A stretch of 64,000 nt of DNA from Cristatella mucedo (GCA_009760855.2 WPIO01000091.1:1397501-1461500), one strand, 5' to 3'. Shown: positions 11,016 through 22,907, counted from the stretch's first letter. A program made the numbers and translations. The notes: a model not told the origin generated them from the letters alone.

Positions 11016-12640
11016 TTCATGCATATAGCGGGCTCGATTGCTGCCACTTTCCTCAAGGTAGTTGAGAAGAGAAAATACATCCTGCCGCAGTCACTCGAAA
11101 TCGGACTGCCGCACTAGCGACCGCCAGCGGCAGGCTTAAGTGGCGCGCATCCGAATTCATAGCAGGTCTACATTGCACTGCAGCTCCCACGTACTCGAGC
11201 GGAGTGCAGACGGAGTTGCCAAGCCATTTCGCAGGCACGAATGCATGGCAAGCGGCCAGCGCTCGTTTCAAAGCAGCAGAGCGTCGGCTCTCTGGATTGC
11301 TGTGACTTGCTCTGACCGCTGTGACCTGCCCTGACCGCTGGGCTTTAGTTGCCCGAGTCGGGCTGCACGACGGATGCGAGGCCGCTCCAAGCTGAGCCGA
11401 TCTGTGAGCTCAACTCCGTTGAGTGCGCAGAGCGTCGTGAGCTGCGACTCGTCGATCGCCAAGGAATTGAGCACCGCACGATGCTGTCAAGCCTCATCCG
11501 ACGTCGCCCAGCCAGCAGCGCTGTGGAAACAGGAGAGGAGTCGAGCCGCGATAGCTGTACAAGGGACGCAAACCTAAGCAATCGGAGCGTGGCACGAAGA
11601 CAAGGCCTTCACTCGCAAATCGGCTCGGAAAGGCTGTAGCTCAATTGAGAAACTATTTCGGACGACCCTTATTTCTTTTCCGATTTATTGACGTAACCGT
11701 TCGTCTAGCTCTCAAAGTAATTTTGGAGAACCTTTGAGCTCCGCGCGATAGGTTCGCCGTCCGGACGCTTCTTTCACTTTCTTTTTTTGCATAAATGTGA
11801 AAATAATAAAATGTGAAAAAACTGTTGAAATTAACAATAAATATAACAATAGCGCAGGCGCCTTTATCAGCTTTCTTTCACTTTCTTTTTTCTCTGCACT
11901 GTAGAGAGCTCAGCTCGTGCCCGCATTTCAATAAGTGAAGCTGCACGAAGCCTCGGAGCGCGCGAGCCCTCTGAGCCTCAGGCCTGCACTTCAGACCTGC
12001 CTAATAGAACAGCCTCTTTAGCAACTCTAAAAGTGCGCTCGACCCGTCGATACAATATCCCCTTCAGTAAGCCAGCACTGCTCAGACCGACGGAGCCATG
12101 ATCTAATGGCGCTGTTTCCTTCTCTAGAAATCTGCGAGCTCGATAAAGCTACCACAGTCGGTCTCGCAAGAACCGGAGGCCATTATCCCCGGGAAGTTTA
12201 GGATTGAGGTGGGTGGGTCGGGGGGGGGGGCATCGTCGATCTGCACGCTTTAGCAATCAGCGCGTCCGATCGTGGGCTGGCTACGCGCCACCGATAGCGC
12301 TCTGCATCCGACGGTGGAAGACCTCCGTGTGGGTCAAGCCGCCTGCATTCGTGCTAGCCCTCAACCGAAGCACCGCAGCCTCTCCCTTGTGACTCGCGTG
12401 CGTTCTCTCATTGCCCTGTCGTGTGTATACGTCACCGTGGAGGGAGTAAAGCTAAGAGTCTCTTTTGTCCGGTTACGTTTACGCTCACGCCTTCGCGAGA
12501 CGCACAGCGACCGATAGGAAGGAATGGTCGCACGTTACGCCAAAAGACGGAGTACCAGACCTTCTACGGTCCAGACGAGCTCCCGACACGCGGCTACGAA
12601 GTGCTTAACGGTGAACCACTTCTTAGTCCGTCTGCTGACG
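11016..12640. other. Unassigned sequence, mixed GC
   Basis: Moderately GC-rich with short overlapping frames on both strands and no recognised product. A T-rich CTTTCTTTCACTTTCTTTTT-type motif occurs twice, near 11769 and 11871. A run of G bases lies at about 12219-12229. Confidence 0.5.
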
Positions 12641-12679
12641 CCAGAAAGGCAGTGGCCAGGTTAAAGATCCCGTTACGAA

Positions 12680-12745
12680 AAGGTGAAATGCCTACAATAG
12701 AGATGACGTTCTCCTAGGGTGCTATACAAATTTATTATTATTATG
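12680..12745 (+). repeat. L2-type LINE tail remnant
   Basis: Highly diverged 3' stem-loop (GAAATGCCTA...TCTCCTAGGGTGCTATACAA) followed by an ATTATTATTAT run. Only the terminal 65 bp are recognisable. Confidence 0.55.
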
Positions 12746-12839
12746 ATTAAAGCACGTCCTACCTGAGTTTCTCAGCGGCAATATTATACGCTTTTATACA
12801 GTGCAACCGGTAAGAATAGAAGAAGACTATCACAGCCTG

Positions 12840-13540
12840 CTGCTAGAACTAATAATGCTGACGGACGCGAGGAGGCCGAGCTCAAAGTCCAGATTTTAGC
12901 GGGAGTAGGAGCAGGTCGCCGGAAGTAGAGGCAGCGACAGCGGTAGGCGACGAGACAGTTTTACGGCCGGTCGATGAAACCGTAGACGGATCCCGTGGAC
13001 CGGACCGCCGGGCGGAGTTCTCGCAGCTGCTCAGCGGGCCACCGACTTCCGTGGCGGTGGATGAAGCCGAAGTATGGGACCGAATCCGACGCGCCGGTGC
13101 AGAGAAATGGGTCATTAAATGCGGCCGCCGCCGCCGCGGGCGGCCATGCGATCGCCTCTGCCCCAGAGAGCAGCGCCAGCCACCGTGCTAAAGTGCAGCT
13201 TAAGGACCCTTAAGCACCGAAGGCGGCAGCGGCGTTGAAGGAGGAGCGACAGCAGGCCGCGGCGACGGCAGCTCCGGCGGCGGCGTTCGCACCGTGGTAC
13301 CGGCGGCGATGACCCGCGAGGTGCCGGCGGCGATGACCCACGAGGCGCCGGCGGCGATGACCCGCGAGGCGCCCGCGGCAATCGCCGCCGGCGAGGCTCA
13401 CTCGGACGAGTTGACCGACCAGCAAGACGAGCCGCCGCGCTGCGAGAGATGGTTGAAGCTGTTGCCCTGCGATGCCTGAAAGCTGGCGGCATGCATGCAC
13501 GGCTACAGGTCGTCGTGTCTCCCAACATCTTTATAAAAAT
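12840..13540. other. GC-rich, CpG-rich block of unknown role
   Basis: The most GC- and CpG-rich stretch of the window, open on both strands for long distances (for example 13115-13528 minus and 12995-13213 plus). The proteins read are Ala, Arg, Ser and Pro rich, as expected of any GC-rich sequence. It could be a CpG island or first exon of a host gene, or the gag region of an unrecognised element. I see no TATA box, splice site or domain that decides between these. Confidence 0.35.
13303..13382. repeat. 24-bp minisatellite
   Basis: Three tandem 24-bp units beginning GCGGCGATGACCC, plus a partial fourth. On the plus strand each unit encodes an eight-residue motif (AAMTREVP, AAMTHEAP, AAMTREAP). 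The unit length is a multiple of three, so the frame stays open. Confidence 0.9.
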
Positions 13541-13579
13541 AAACTCCAGCTTTTAACCATATAACTTTGATTCATCCGC

Positions 13580-13718
13580 ACAGCGCCCTAACAGAACTTA
13601 ATCTCCATTCAGGCACTTCACATGTGCCGCGAAGCTCGAGCCCACGACCTCTCTTAACAGAAATTCATCTTGACCTTGGATTGAGGCGAGCACCCTAACC
13701 GCCGAGCCAAATCGATGC
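13580..13718 (-). mobile_element. tRNA-headed SINE, family 1
   Basis: On the minus strand it reads a box-A-like GGTTAGGGTGCTCGCC, a box-B-like GTCGTGGGCTCGAGC, then GCACATGTGAAGTGCCTGA and a terminal stem-loop ending TTAGGGCGCT. The last part resembles the 3' stem-loop of the L2 LINE in this window. Related copies lie at 19.4, 22.9, 42.4 and 50.5 kb. Confidence 0.75.
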
Positions 13719-15600
13719 GGCTTTTGCTGGTAAGCCTCCCGTGTAGGGAAAGCTCGGCGAGGAGGTTGGTATGCTGCGCGCTTTTTTGATTGACGAGACT
13801 GATCCTCTGCTCAGCAATGTGACCTGCTCTACTTACGACGGTGGAGGACGGCCGACTTCCTTGCGGATTAGGCATGCGATCGTCGTAGCTGTAATGTACC
13901 TCAAAACTGCTCCCTTGTGACTCGTATCCCTTCTTTCATTTCTCGACATATTTACATAGAGTAAATATTCAATGAGAGAGGAGTAGAGGTTGAGTCTCTT
14001 TCACGTTTAAGCTTACAAGCGACGCACATCAGGAGGCTTAAGACTTTGTAGCTGTCAGCCTCGGTCGGCGAGTGACGGCTCAGACAACGAAGAACCAAAC
14101 GAATTTGAAACGAATTTGAAAGCACCTTTGGCGCAGAGTACTTACTCGTTTGGCCCACACTACGGGCCCTTGCTAGAGCGACCGGAAACGACGTGACCGA
14201 ATGTTCATAAATCGCCAAGCTACTCGCTAAAGTTAGGCTCTCATGCCCGATAACGTCATCGAAGACGGCGAAGATGACGAGATGGTTCTATAAATACCCG
14301 GGTCTTAGCCCAGGGATAAGGTGCTGACTCTTCACGACCCGCGTCGCAGGTCTGCAGAGTCTGTCGGCGTCTGACTCGTCAGACTCGTCCGTGGCCACGC
14401 GCCAACGGAGCGCGCGCATTGGCGAAGGTCCGACGCGCCGACGCGCGAAGCCGCGCAGCCTCGAAGCTTCGCCGCCAATGGACCACCGCGCGTGGGCGCA
14501 GGCCGCAGCTTCGATGCGTGCAACTTCTGGCAGAGGCTGCGGCCTGAGTACGCGGCGACAATGAAGTGAGCCCGTGTCCTCCTATCGCAAGGCTCTGCCC
14601 AAAGCGAAGAGTACTCCGCTCGACAGATGCAGATGGCTGATTGCAGCCAGCACCGGCCTTGCAGCTTGCAACTAGCTTGAAAGTCCAAAGCACTGACCAA
14701 AGGCCTGGAGCGAAACTGGCTGACTATTAAATCACTAGCTTGTATGCTGCTGAAGTATAGACTTTGACGACGCCGGTTCTTGATTATTGTAATTGCAGGA
14801 ACTGAAAAAATACCTCAGCTGGCTGTCATAATCTGGCTGATGTAGCACGACAATTTGAAAAGTCCACGTCGTGATGCCCTTCGACGGAAGCGCCGATTCA
14901 CTGGTGGCGGCGGTCCAGACGACGTTTGAGAAATACCGTATATCAGTTGTTCTCTTCTGACTTAGGCGTAGAACTATGCATCTAAGTGGCGCTCCGGTTT
15001 AACCCTCGGGCAGGTGCTTGTCTTTGGCAACCAGTGCTGTAAGCTAGATCCCCAAATTATGCAGCATGCAAAGCGCCAAGATAGAGGTGAAGTTAACTTT
15101 GGGCGCTAAATGAATAAATTATTGAGAATTTTGAAGGATGCACTCAAAGCCTAAGCTACTATTGGTACCAATACCGGCTGGCAGCGTCTGGCCGTTCGTG
15201 ATCGGTGATCTGAGAAACTAGTTGCCTGATCGTGAAGCGTGCTCGGCGGACCTAAGCATCGCTCGCGAGTACAGCGGACAGCCTTCCGCTGGCTTTGCGT
15301 GTCGGTCGCCATTAAAATATAGGATGCCGCGTCATCCTCGCTCCTGCTTCGGGAGTTCGCGATTGCCCTCTCCCAGCTCCGGCGGAGTGGAATCCTATAG
15401 CAGATGTACATAAGCTATATTCATGAAGCTATATAATTTTGAATATTTGTAAGTTTCCTAAACGGAAGTCAGTGCTGATTCCCTAGCCAAAGCTGACAAA
15501 TGAGACTAGCTACCGCAGCATTTTTAAAGATAAAATGTGAACACAACTAACTAAAACTGTCGAAATTAACAATTCCATTGAGAGCTAATTTAATTTTTAA
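13719..15600. other. Unassigned sequence with a GC-rich patch
   Basis: The 14,330-14,700 stretch is GC-rich, with overlapping open frames on both strands and no recognised domain. A TATA-like CTATAAATA lies at 14,290-14,298 just upstream, but no transcript structure follows that I can support. Confidence 0.4.
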
Positions 15601-15831
15601 GTGCGTAAGTACATCAAAACACGGAGTTCATCGGTGATGCGTTACCTGAGACTAGGCAATGAGAAGATAGTCGGAGCGAATGTGAAGGTGAATGGCAAAT
15701 TATTCGTTTTTAGTGGATTCATCGGAAAAAGACCAAAAGTGAAAATTGTCAAACGCGAGCAGGTAATCAACACTGGTAGCCGTAGATTCGGAGCCAAAGC
15801 GACTAAAGTGCGTACACAAGACACTTACTGA
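15601..15831 (+). CDS. Hypothetical 76-residue ORF
   Basis: Opens at a GTG codon preceded by an in-frame stop; the first ATG is at residue 13. The predicted protein is basic and contains NGKLFVFSGFIGKRPKVKIV, which looks like alternating beta-strand residues rather than random translation. It ends in a Lys/Arg/Thr-rich tail. I recognise no family. It could be a decayed transposon ORF fragment, a short exon or chance. The 3' flank carries no clear polyadenylation signal. The only support is composition. Confidence 0.2.
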   Translation: MRKYIKTRSSSVMRYLRLGNEKIVGANVKVNGKLFVFSGFIGKRPKVKIVKREQVINTGSRRFGAKATKVRTQDTY

Positions 15832-16754
15832 TGTGTGTCATTATCGTAAGTAAATGTGGAAAATAAGAACAGAGAAAGCCGTATTGCAAAATTGAGCGTC
15901 ATACTGCAAAAATTCAACGAAAGCGAGGGTTTTCTTCAATCTTAACAGTTGTTTTTTTCAATTTTTTCTCCTAGAAAATCTTTTGATTCATTAAGTAGAA
16001 CTGAGGTCAAGCGGGCCCGGGCCAACTACGTCGGAGGACACTAATTCCTGCCTTCCAAAGCTAGTCAGCCCCATCTATTCCTGTCGTATATTAAGGGCTA
16101 CCTACAACAATGCCTTAGCTATATAATATATAATACCCTAATACCCTAGCTATATAATACCCTTAGCTATATAATACCCCGAGCTGCCTGGTTCCGTCAA
16201 GGAGGATGCACTGGGATTCAGTTTTGGATGCGCCACATAATATGCGTTTAAGCCTCAACAGCTACAGTTTAATGTGTCTGTAATGTTGCTCAATAAATTC
16301 AAGAGCTTAAGAAACGCGACTCACTGCAATGGCTTCTGGTTTATCATCGAAGGCTCTCCTAAAAGTGGCTGCACCAACTATTCCGGTGGAGGCTAAATCT
16401 CTACACCAATGCAGCACCGCCCAAAAGGTTTTTTAGCGTCACCTTTAAAGACACCGGAAGCACCCGCTTGCGTAGCCGGGAGCTGCACGCAGAAGGTTCA
16501 CTGTTCGACAGACCTAGTAGTCTGTCTCAACTTGACAAGCCTGGCCGGATCTTTCTAAACAGATCTACTTATGTATGTAACTTGTACAACGCCACGAGAG
16601 AGAGAGAGAGAGCTTCATCTCTAGACAGGAGCTTTGCGTAAACCGCAGGGCTTGAGCGTCCCACCTTCATAGTTGAAGGCGAATGTTTTGCTCACGGGCT
16701 GAATCAGAGAGAGTCTGTATCGTCTCTAAAATCGCGTTCGTCTCTGGCATTCGC

Positions 16755-16802
16755 GCACTCACACACGCGAACACACACACGCGCACACACTTACACACGC
16801 AC

Positions 16803-16833
<31 letters not shown>

Positions 16834-16928
16834 CACGTGTATACACACGCACACATATATATATATATATATATATACGCACGCACGCACGCACGCACGC
16901 ACATATATATATATACATACGTACATAT
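16755..16928. repeat. Compound (AC)n/(AT)n/(GCAC)n microsatellite
   Basis: Alternating blocks of ACAC, ATATAT and repeated GCAC units over about 170 bp. The open frame across it on the minus strand (Tyr-Ile-Cys-Val runs) is an artefact of the repeat. Confidence 0.95.
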
Positions 16929-17070
16929 ACATTTAATACTACTGGGTCCGCTGTACCGTGTGAGCGTACTAAATCGGCGGTAGTGGGCGAATTAGAAATG
17001 CGGGCCCGATAATACGCATATAGATTCTCCGGGGCTAGGATTGATTATGATGGTCACTAGCTTTCACGTG

Positions 17071-17136
17071 GGTAATAATAGTAATGCACTTGATAAAGCG
17101 CCCTCAGAGAACTCAATCTCTTTCTAGGCATAAACT
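17071..17136 (-). repeat. L2-type LINE 3' tail
   Basis: Reverse complement of the L2 terminus: AATAATAGTAATGCACTTGA, then TAAAGCGCCCTCAGAGAACT and CTCTTTCTAGGC. The stem-loop is well preserved, but the insertion is extremely 5'-truncated. Confidence 0.85.
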
Positions 17137-18425
17137 ATATAGACTATGTACATTTGTTATATACATTGCCATACACTACCTGCCGTTTTATCAATTCGAT
17201 ATCCGGGTGGGATATCGCTCACAAAAACGCACATCCTTAACAAATAATTTTCTTATGTATATAATACTTAAAATATAGTAGTTAGTATAACACTTATGAG
17301 GGCTAAAGAGTCACCGCTATCGCATTAAGGCTTAGGGATGTCCACGCAATTGCCGTCGAAGGAACCACATTTTCCGATGCAGTATTAGCAGGTCTTTCTC
17401 ATTACGTCATCGCAAACTGCAGCTCGAGTTAAGCAATACCCTTGACCTATTAAAACTTAACGACGTAGTTAGCCTCAGTTGCCAGCCCCCTACGGACGCT
17501 ATAAGAAACGTATAAGCTGGACACGCAGCCTTTCAGCCCGACATATTTGCGAGTCAACATGTCATCTACCCAAGAAGAGGCCGGGCATGTGCATAGACGC
17601 TCGCTGGCGCTTTCTGGCAGCTGGGCACGCGCTCTGTAACCACGGGCTTTTGACGAAAGTCCCCTGCAGCAAACGCAGCGCGTGTGACGAGTGCTCGCCG
17701 TCCTCGCCGACGGTGACGGTGATTAGCGGAGCCAGCGCTTCGACATGCAGCACCTGCGAGGCATAGAAACCTCACGAATGCACGCCGCAGCCACAGTAGC
17801 GGAGATAGCCGAGTAAGGCGGCGATCGAGAACGCCAGTACCTCGAGTACATCAAGTGTGCGTGGTCCTTTATCACCGTAGCCGTAGCGCACCGCTGCCCG
17901 GCCATTGCTTCGAATCACCTTTTACAAAGCTAAACCGTAAATACGGCTCCATCTCTAGAAATTAAATCGAGAAAGCCCGTCCATCCCACCGTCCCGCCGC
18001 AAGATGGTGAACATGCGTAGCGTGGCTAGATGGCGCAGCGTTGTCATCCATGACCAGTACTTTCGGGAGTGACGTATACAAGACGTGCAATGCACGTCTA
18101 CTACGACGGAGCGAAGCGAGTCCATGGGCAGTGAGTTGCTCGTGCACTTGTCATAATTCAGGAACCGCCAAGGATCTCTAGCGCTAGCATAAGCTGACCC
18201 TTTTAGCATACGCCGGTGCTTCTTCGTCGGGCCGCGGGAACTTCCCTAATAGACACCTTGCAGGCCTTGCCGGCTTTTGCGCGTTCGGCCAAGAGACAGC
18301 TGAAGCGGCGACGAGCTAAATAAGCCGTACTGTGACTACAATCACTATTCGTTGCTCCTGTATTATAATGACCGTAGCCGGTAATGCTATAATCTATGGC
18401 TGGGGTCGGATAAAAGCCGACGCCA
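17137..18425. other. Unassigned sequence, no gene seen
   Basis: Open frames of 60-95 codons overlap on opposite strands at 17.5-18.2 kb. None has a recognisable product. Confidence 0.5.
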
Positions 18426-18469
18426 TTTAGTGGGCAGGGTGTTGTGCTTCAGAATGAGGTCTAGGCATT

Positions 18470-18545
18470 TGAGCATTAGACTTTAGACATTAGACATTTA
18501 GATATTTAGATATTAGCATTAGACATTTAGACATTAGACCGGCTT
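18470..18545. repeat. Short degenerate tandem repeat (TTAGACA-type)
   Basis: Repeated ATTAGACATTTAGA-like words with a period of about 7-8 bp over 75 bp. Confidence 0.75.
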
Positions 18546-18547
18546 TA

Positions 18548-18655
18548 GACCGCAGAGCCGTTGATGCACATCGTGGTCTCTTGCGAATGCATTGAACCGT
18601 TATCGCTGTCAAATAGACTTGTCTACGCTACGGATATGGACTTGTTATGAGCATT
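18548..18655 (+). repeat. Dispersed repeat shared with the 53.5 kb region
   Basis: The stretch CCGTTGATGCACATCGTGGT and the following CTGTCAAATAGACTTGTCT and ATGGACTTG words recur at 53,510-53,605 and, more weakly, at 55,450-55,530. The family is unidentified. Confidence 0.6.
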
Positions 18656-18670
18656 CTACGTCGCTGCGGG

Positions 18671-18721
18671 GTCAAGCTATTATCAGGGTCAATGTTATTA
18701 TCGGGGTCAAGCTATTATCGG
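18671..18721. repeat. Three-copy tandem repeat, about 17-18 bp
   Basis: GGGTCAAGCTATTATC occurs twice exactly, with a variant GGGTCAATGTTATTATC between the two copies. Confidence 0.85.
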
Positions 18722-19390
18722 CCTAATGTACCTGCGTGCTAATTGGTGCCGATCCTAAAAGTCGCTAGCCATTATAACCGATGCAAGAGTTACCGCCAGT
18801 AATTCGCCGTGCGTCGACTGAGGCTAGCGCAATTACGAGTGCTGTATTTGCGGCCTGAAATGTGGATGCCACACGCCGCGTTTTTTACGTTTGGTATAGG
18901 AAATGTGGGATAATTACGAAGGATCCTTAGAAGTCGTCTTGTGCTAGTCTCATCGCATATAAGTTTAAAGCTGGACGTCGAACCTGAAACATGGATTTAT
19001 ATATTGGACAAATTGTTGTTAGACAGATTAAGGCACATACTGCCCACAGTATCGAACGCCTGAAAGCTGCGGTGGCTGCCGACTCTGCCAAACTTTGGAG
19101 CTTTGAAAATCGGGTGCTAAAAATCTTAAAAGTTTGGAGCTGGGAGTCGCCGAGATTAGATGAATTACAATTGACTAAATTCAGAATATGCTCTCTTGTC
19201 AAACGACTTCAAATTATATTTTGAGCTGCTCAGAATTGAGCGGCACCTAGATGCGCTCTCGATGAGAACCTTGATACGCTATTAGCGGAGTCACATTAAC
19301 ATCCAAAGAAACAGTGAGAAGTATCTACCATAAATACCACGGCTATCCAGCAGTCCGCTGAGAGTAATGCTGAGACTGCTAGAAATCTCA

Positions 19391-19570
19391 TTAATAATAA
19401 TTTATAAGGTTCATTTGTCAAGCATCCTAAGAGAGCTTAGTCTCTGTTCAGGCGCTTCACGCGGCCGCCACCGCAGAGCAGGAGCCCAAGACCGATCGTT
19501 CTTCAAAGGCGAGAGCCTTATATTATTATTATTATACTATTATTATTGGTCTTCAAAGGCGAGAGCCTTA
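19391..19570 (-). mobile_element. tRNA-headed SINE, family 1, with duplicated head
   Basis: Minus-strand SINE with an AATAATAAT tail, an L2-like stem-loop (CGCCTGAACAGAGACTAAG) and a box-B-like TTGGGCTCCTG. The head segment, CTTCAAAGGCGAGAGCCTTA on the plus strand, is present twice (19,501-19,520 and 19,551-19,570), separated by a (TTA)n run. The second copy is probably a duplication or a second truncated insertion. Confidence 0.6.
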
Positions 19571-19659
19571 ATCCATCGACTATACCGAGGCGGCTGACGA
19601 CGGCAGCAGGCTTGAAATTACTGAAGTTAATCTAGATGACCAAGTGCGATACGGTGGGT

Positions 19660-19846
19660 AGTGAAGTGTTAGTGAAGGGTTAGTGAAGGGTTAGTGAAGT
19701 GTTAGTGAAGGGTTAGTGAAGTGCTAGTGAAGTGTTAGTGAAGGGTTAGTGAAGTGTTAGTGAAGTGTTAGTGAAGTGTTAGTGAAGGGTTAGTGAAGGG
19801 TTAGTGAAGTGTTAGTGAAGTGTTAGTAAAGTGTTAGTGAAGTGCA
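19660..19846. repeat. 11-bp minisatellite, 17 units
   Basis: Seventeen contiguous units of AGTGAAGTGTT or AGTGAAGGGTT, differing mainly at position 8 (T or G). Reading position 8 gives T G G T G T T G T T T G G T T T T. Three units carry a second change. It encodes nothing recognisable. Confidence 0.97.
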
Positions 19847-20023
19847 AGCGTGGCCCTAGTTGAAGCTCCGTGTGTTGAAATAAGGCAGCTATAGACGATG
19901 TGTTGAAGCAACGATGTCATGCAGCTCGACACATGTGGCTGAAGAAGACAGAGGCTACGACTACGCGAGAGCGTAGACGTAGCTGCTGATTGCGTCCAGC
20001 TTTCTACCTTGAAAAAAAGCTTG

Positions 20024-20165
20024 GCTGATTTAGCAGCCTCATTTATATAGTGGCAGAAGAGTCTTTATAGCTATCACCACCGCATGCAGCAGGCGATATA
20101 GAATAGCCCAATGCAGGACTCGATTCCACGACCTGAGTCTTGGAAAGCGAGCATCGTACTTCCTG
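20024..20165 (-). mobile_element. tRNA-headed SINE, family 2
   Basis: Reverse complement of the family 2 consensus seen at 28.2 and 57.9 kb: a box-B-like GGAATCGAGTCCTG, a GGGCTATTCTATATCGCC segment, an AAGACTCTTCTGCC segment, and a 3' end GGCTGCTAAATCAGC. Diverged from the other copies. Confidence 0.7.
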
Positions 20166-22289
20166 GGGTAAGTACCTCAGTCTTGACTGACTATACGAAG
20201 TGGTAGTACTGTGCATCCACAGTTTATCCTTTAGCCGTTTATAGCCGCCGTGGCGCCTGTGACTGCTGCAACTTGCTTCGAGACTGCAGTCGTGCGAACA
20301 GCTAAAGTTTCTTACTACTGCTCTGCCTGTGGACAGGCTTTTTTCCCCATAATTGCGAGCCTACTACAAATGCTATCTGCACTACGAGTAGTGCAGAGTT
20401 ACCAGCGGTCGTTTCGTGCCCAATGGGGACCCTTGTTTCTGCAAAGATGTGCATGCAATGCAGCGATACGCCCATGCCTCGAACGCCACTGCTTTAATCG
20501 GCCGAGGAGGAGCGCAAAGCTTGCCTACCATCTCGTGAGCTCTACGTGTCCGCGACCACTCCTCTTTCAGTTTTTTGTCTGATTGGCAACGTTCCTCGTT
20601 CTGGGATGGTAGCCAACCTTTATTAAATGCTAGCCGAGCAACCCTAGTTTGGGCTCGGCTCAGTGTAGCGACTTATTGTCTTCGTGACTTTTTCTGATTT
20701 AATGTCATTCATTCATTTTGCAACCTAGTGAATGCGATGTCATCATCTTCGAGTACGCGAATGATGACCAATTCCAAGCTGTCACTAACGTTCTAGGGTT
20801 GCTGAATCAGCGTTTCCTATGAGCAAATAAATTCGAAGCTGTGCTATTAAGCGTGAATTTACGGTTCGTTGCATTTCGAAAGTGTACCAGTGGGTTGCTG
20901 CTCCTTAGAGACGCTGGACGCTGGATATTGTCTATCATACCCCACAGACTAACTGAAACAAAGGAAGACAAAGGTACTGAGCCTGATCAGTAGTAGTAGC
21001 TATTGCTCGTGCGAGGTCTGCTCCTCCCAGTGCTGTGAGTACTAATTATCTTTCTAGATCTGAGATCGTTTCAGGTAAGTCCTAAAGTGGCACTACGGCT
21101 AAAGGCATTCGCCTGTTTCCAGCCAAGTGAAGTGCTAGTGACCTGATCACATGAAAAGCTGAGGGTTCTAGAGACGCTTCGACGCCCCGCTCGTTGGTGA
21201 GATGTCTGCTGGCGAAAAAGATAAAAACAAGGCAGCGACAGCTTAAAAGAACGCCCCCACTAAATCCTGTAAAGTTATTTGTGTTGGAGTCTAACGAGGA
21301 GGCGAAGCTGAGCCTTGAAACAAACCACAACTTCTTAGATATGTTGCTTAAGTTACGGTCGAGGTTGTCATCGATACAGTCAGAAGACGTGGTTGCACAG
21401 TTCTCTCCATTAAGACACGGTTTCTGCTGAGAGTTTGAGTTGAACCTAGCCTAGGGCCGCTAGAGCAGGGTGAACGTGAAGGATACGACATAGGCTGCAG
21501 CGGCCACTAAACTGATCAAGGGGCGCGAGGCTGAAACCTACGGAATGGCGGAGGCCGATTCTTTCTAGGCAGATGTCGGCGAACGCAGCACAGCGAGAGC
21601 AGCGAGAGGCAGAGTTAGTAGGGCGCACCAGGCTGCCCGCACAGCACGAAACGTCCACACGCTCTTGCGTTGCCACTCGAGATCAAATTTCGGAGTAAGA
21701 AGCTGTCACATTAGACGGTGAGCAGAGTGCGAAATTCAATTACTCAAGTATGCACGAGAAATAGATTAGGAAGCGTCTAACTAATGTCCAGCAAAAACAA
21801 CGCCCGGCGGGCTACGGGTTGGCGTTACTGGCCGGCTATTAGACTGTAGCCAACTTCGCGATCGTCAGCCATCAGCCGTTTGGGGGGGGGGCGTGATGCA
21901 GTCGGTCTGCATTAAGGTGAGGCTGAGAGCGTGCATCGCTAACTTGTACACCGCGGCGATTGAGCCAACTTTGGGTCGCTCGCTCGCAGGACGTCGGCAG
22001 GCGATGTCACGTGATTGTCACGCCAATCCTACTGGGCTGTCGTTTTATGACATACCCATGAACCCCAGCTTAGAGATGATAAACTTGAAATAATTGGCTG
22101 TAATTGAATGTATCGATCGCTAAGTGTTTCTTATAAAGCTACACTGCTGCTTTAAAAATCGCTACGCAGAGGATTTTAACGATTATTCACATGAAGCATT
22201 CTGTCTCTGAACTTTAAAGGTGTAATTGAATTCTAAGCCGTACGATTTTAAGAACGCACATTCTACCTGATATAAAAACATAACATAAT
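20166..22289. other. Unassigned sequence, no gene seen
   Basis: Open frames at 20,250-20,582 (plus) and 21,082-21,430 (both strands) have no recognised product. A G-run lies at about 21,883-21,891. No transposon ends identified. Confidence 0.45.
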
Positions 22290-22295
22290 TTTTAT

Positions 22296-22440
22296 AATGT
22301 CAGAAGAGCCTCAACGGCTGTGATCACCGCTTGCTTTCGGCAATAAAGAATCGCCCACTGCAGGACTTAAACCCAAGAACTTGGTCGTGAATAGCGAGCA
22401 CCTGACCTCTTGTGCTATCGCGGCCCATCTTAAGACAAAG
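22296..22440 (-). mobile_element. tRNA-headed SINE, family 2
   Basis: Minus-strand copy. It shares AGAAGAGCCTCAACGGCTGT, ACCGCTTGC and AATCGCCCACTGCAGGA (plus-strand view) with the 57.9 kb copy. The box B is mutated (TTAAACCCA for TCGAACCCA). Confidence 0.75.
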
Positions 22441-22907
22441 TTTCAACAGGATTCGTGGTAAAGCTCTTATATTGCAATATAATAGGTTTTCTAAAAGGCT
22501 GACTAACCATTGTAACTGGTCTGGCAGACCAATAAACATCTCTAACCTTTGTATCAGGTTGAGGACACTGTTGAAAGCATTTGCTCTAGTCATGGCCAGA
22601 ACATTTTAGCCGCGGCTCACTAGTGCTAGCAATCAGGTGGCCCAGTTTCACGCGGCGTTCATGCTGAGTGTATTGCAAGATCTTGCAATGGCTGGCAGTG
22701 CAATCGTGATGCAAGCGATCGCCAAAATTGACATGCAAACAATCAGAAAAACTGATTTTTATACGAATACCTGAAATCAAATTTATCTATTCGCTTTGTG
22801 CCTCTGACGCTCACTTCGTCAGTTATCGTACAATTATTAAACTTCGCACTTGCCTTTAATTTCTCGTGAGGTTACGTTAGATATAGATATTATAAAATTC
22901 TTTTTTT

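Noticed and set aside
14290-14300. TATA-box promoter (CTATAAATA) before the GC-rich patch at 14.3 kb
   Set aside because: A single motif match is expected by chance in a window of this size, and no gene follows.
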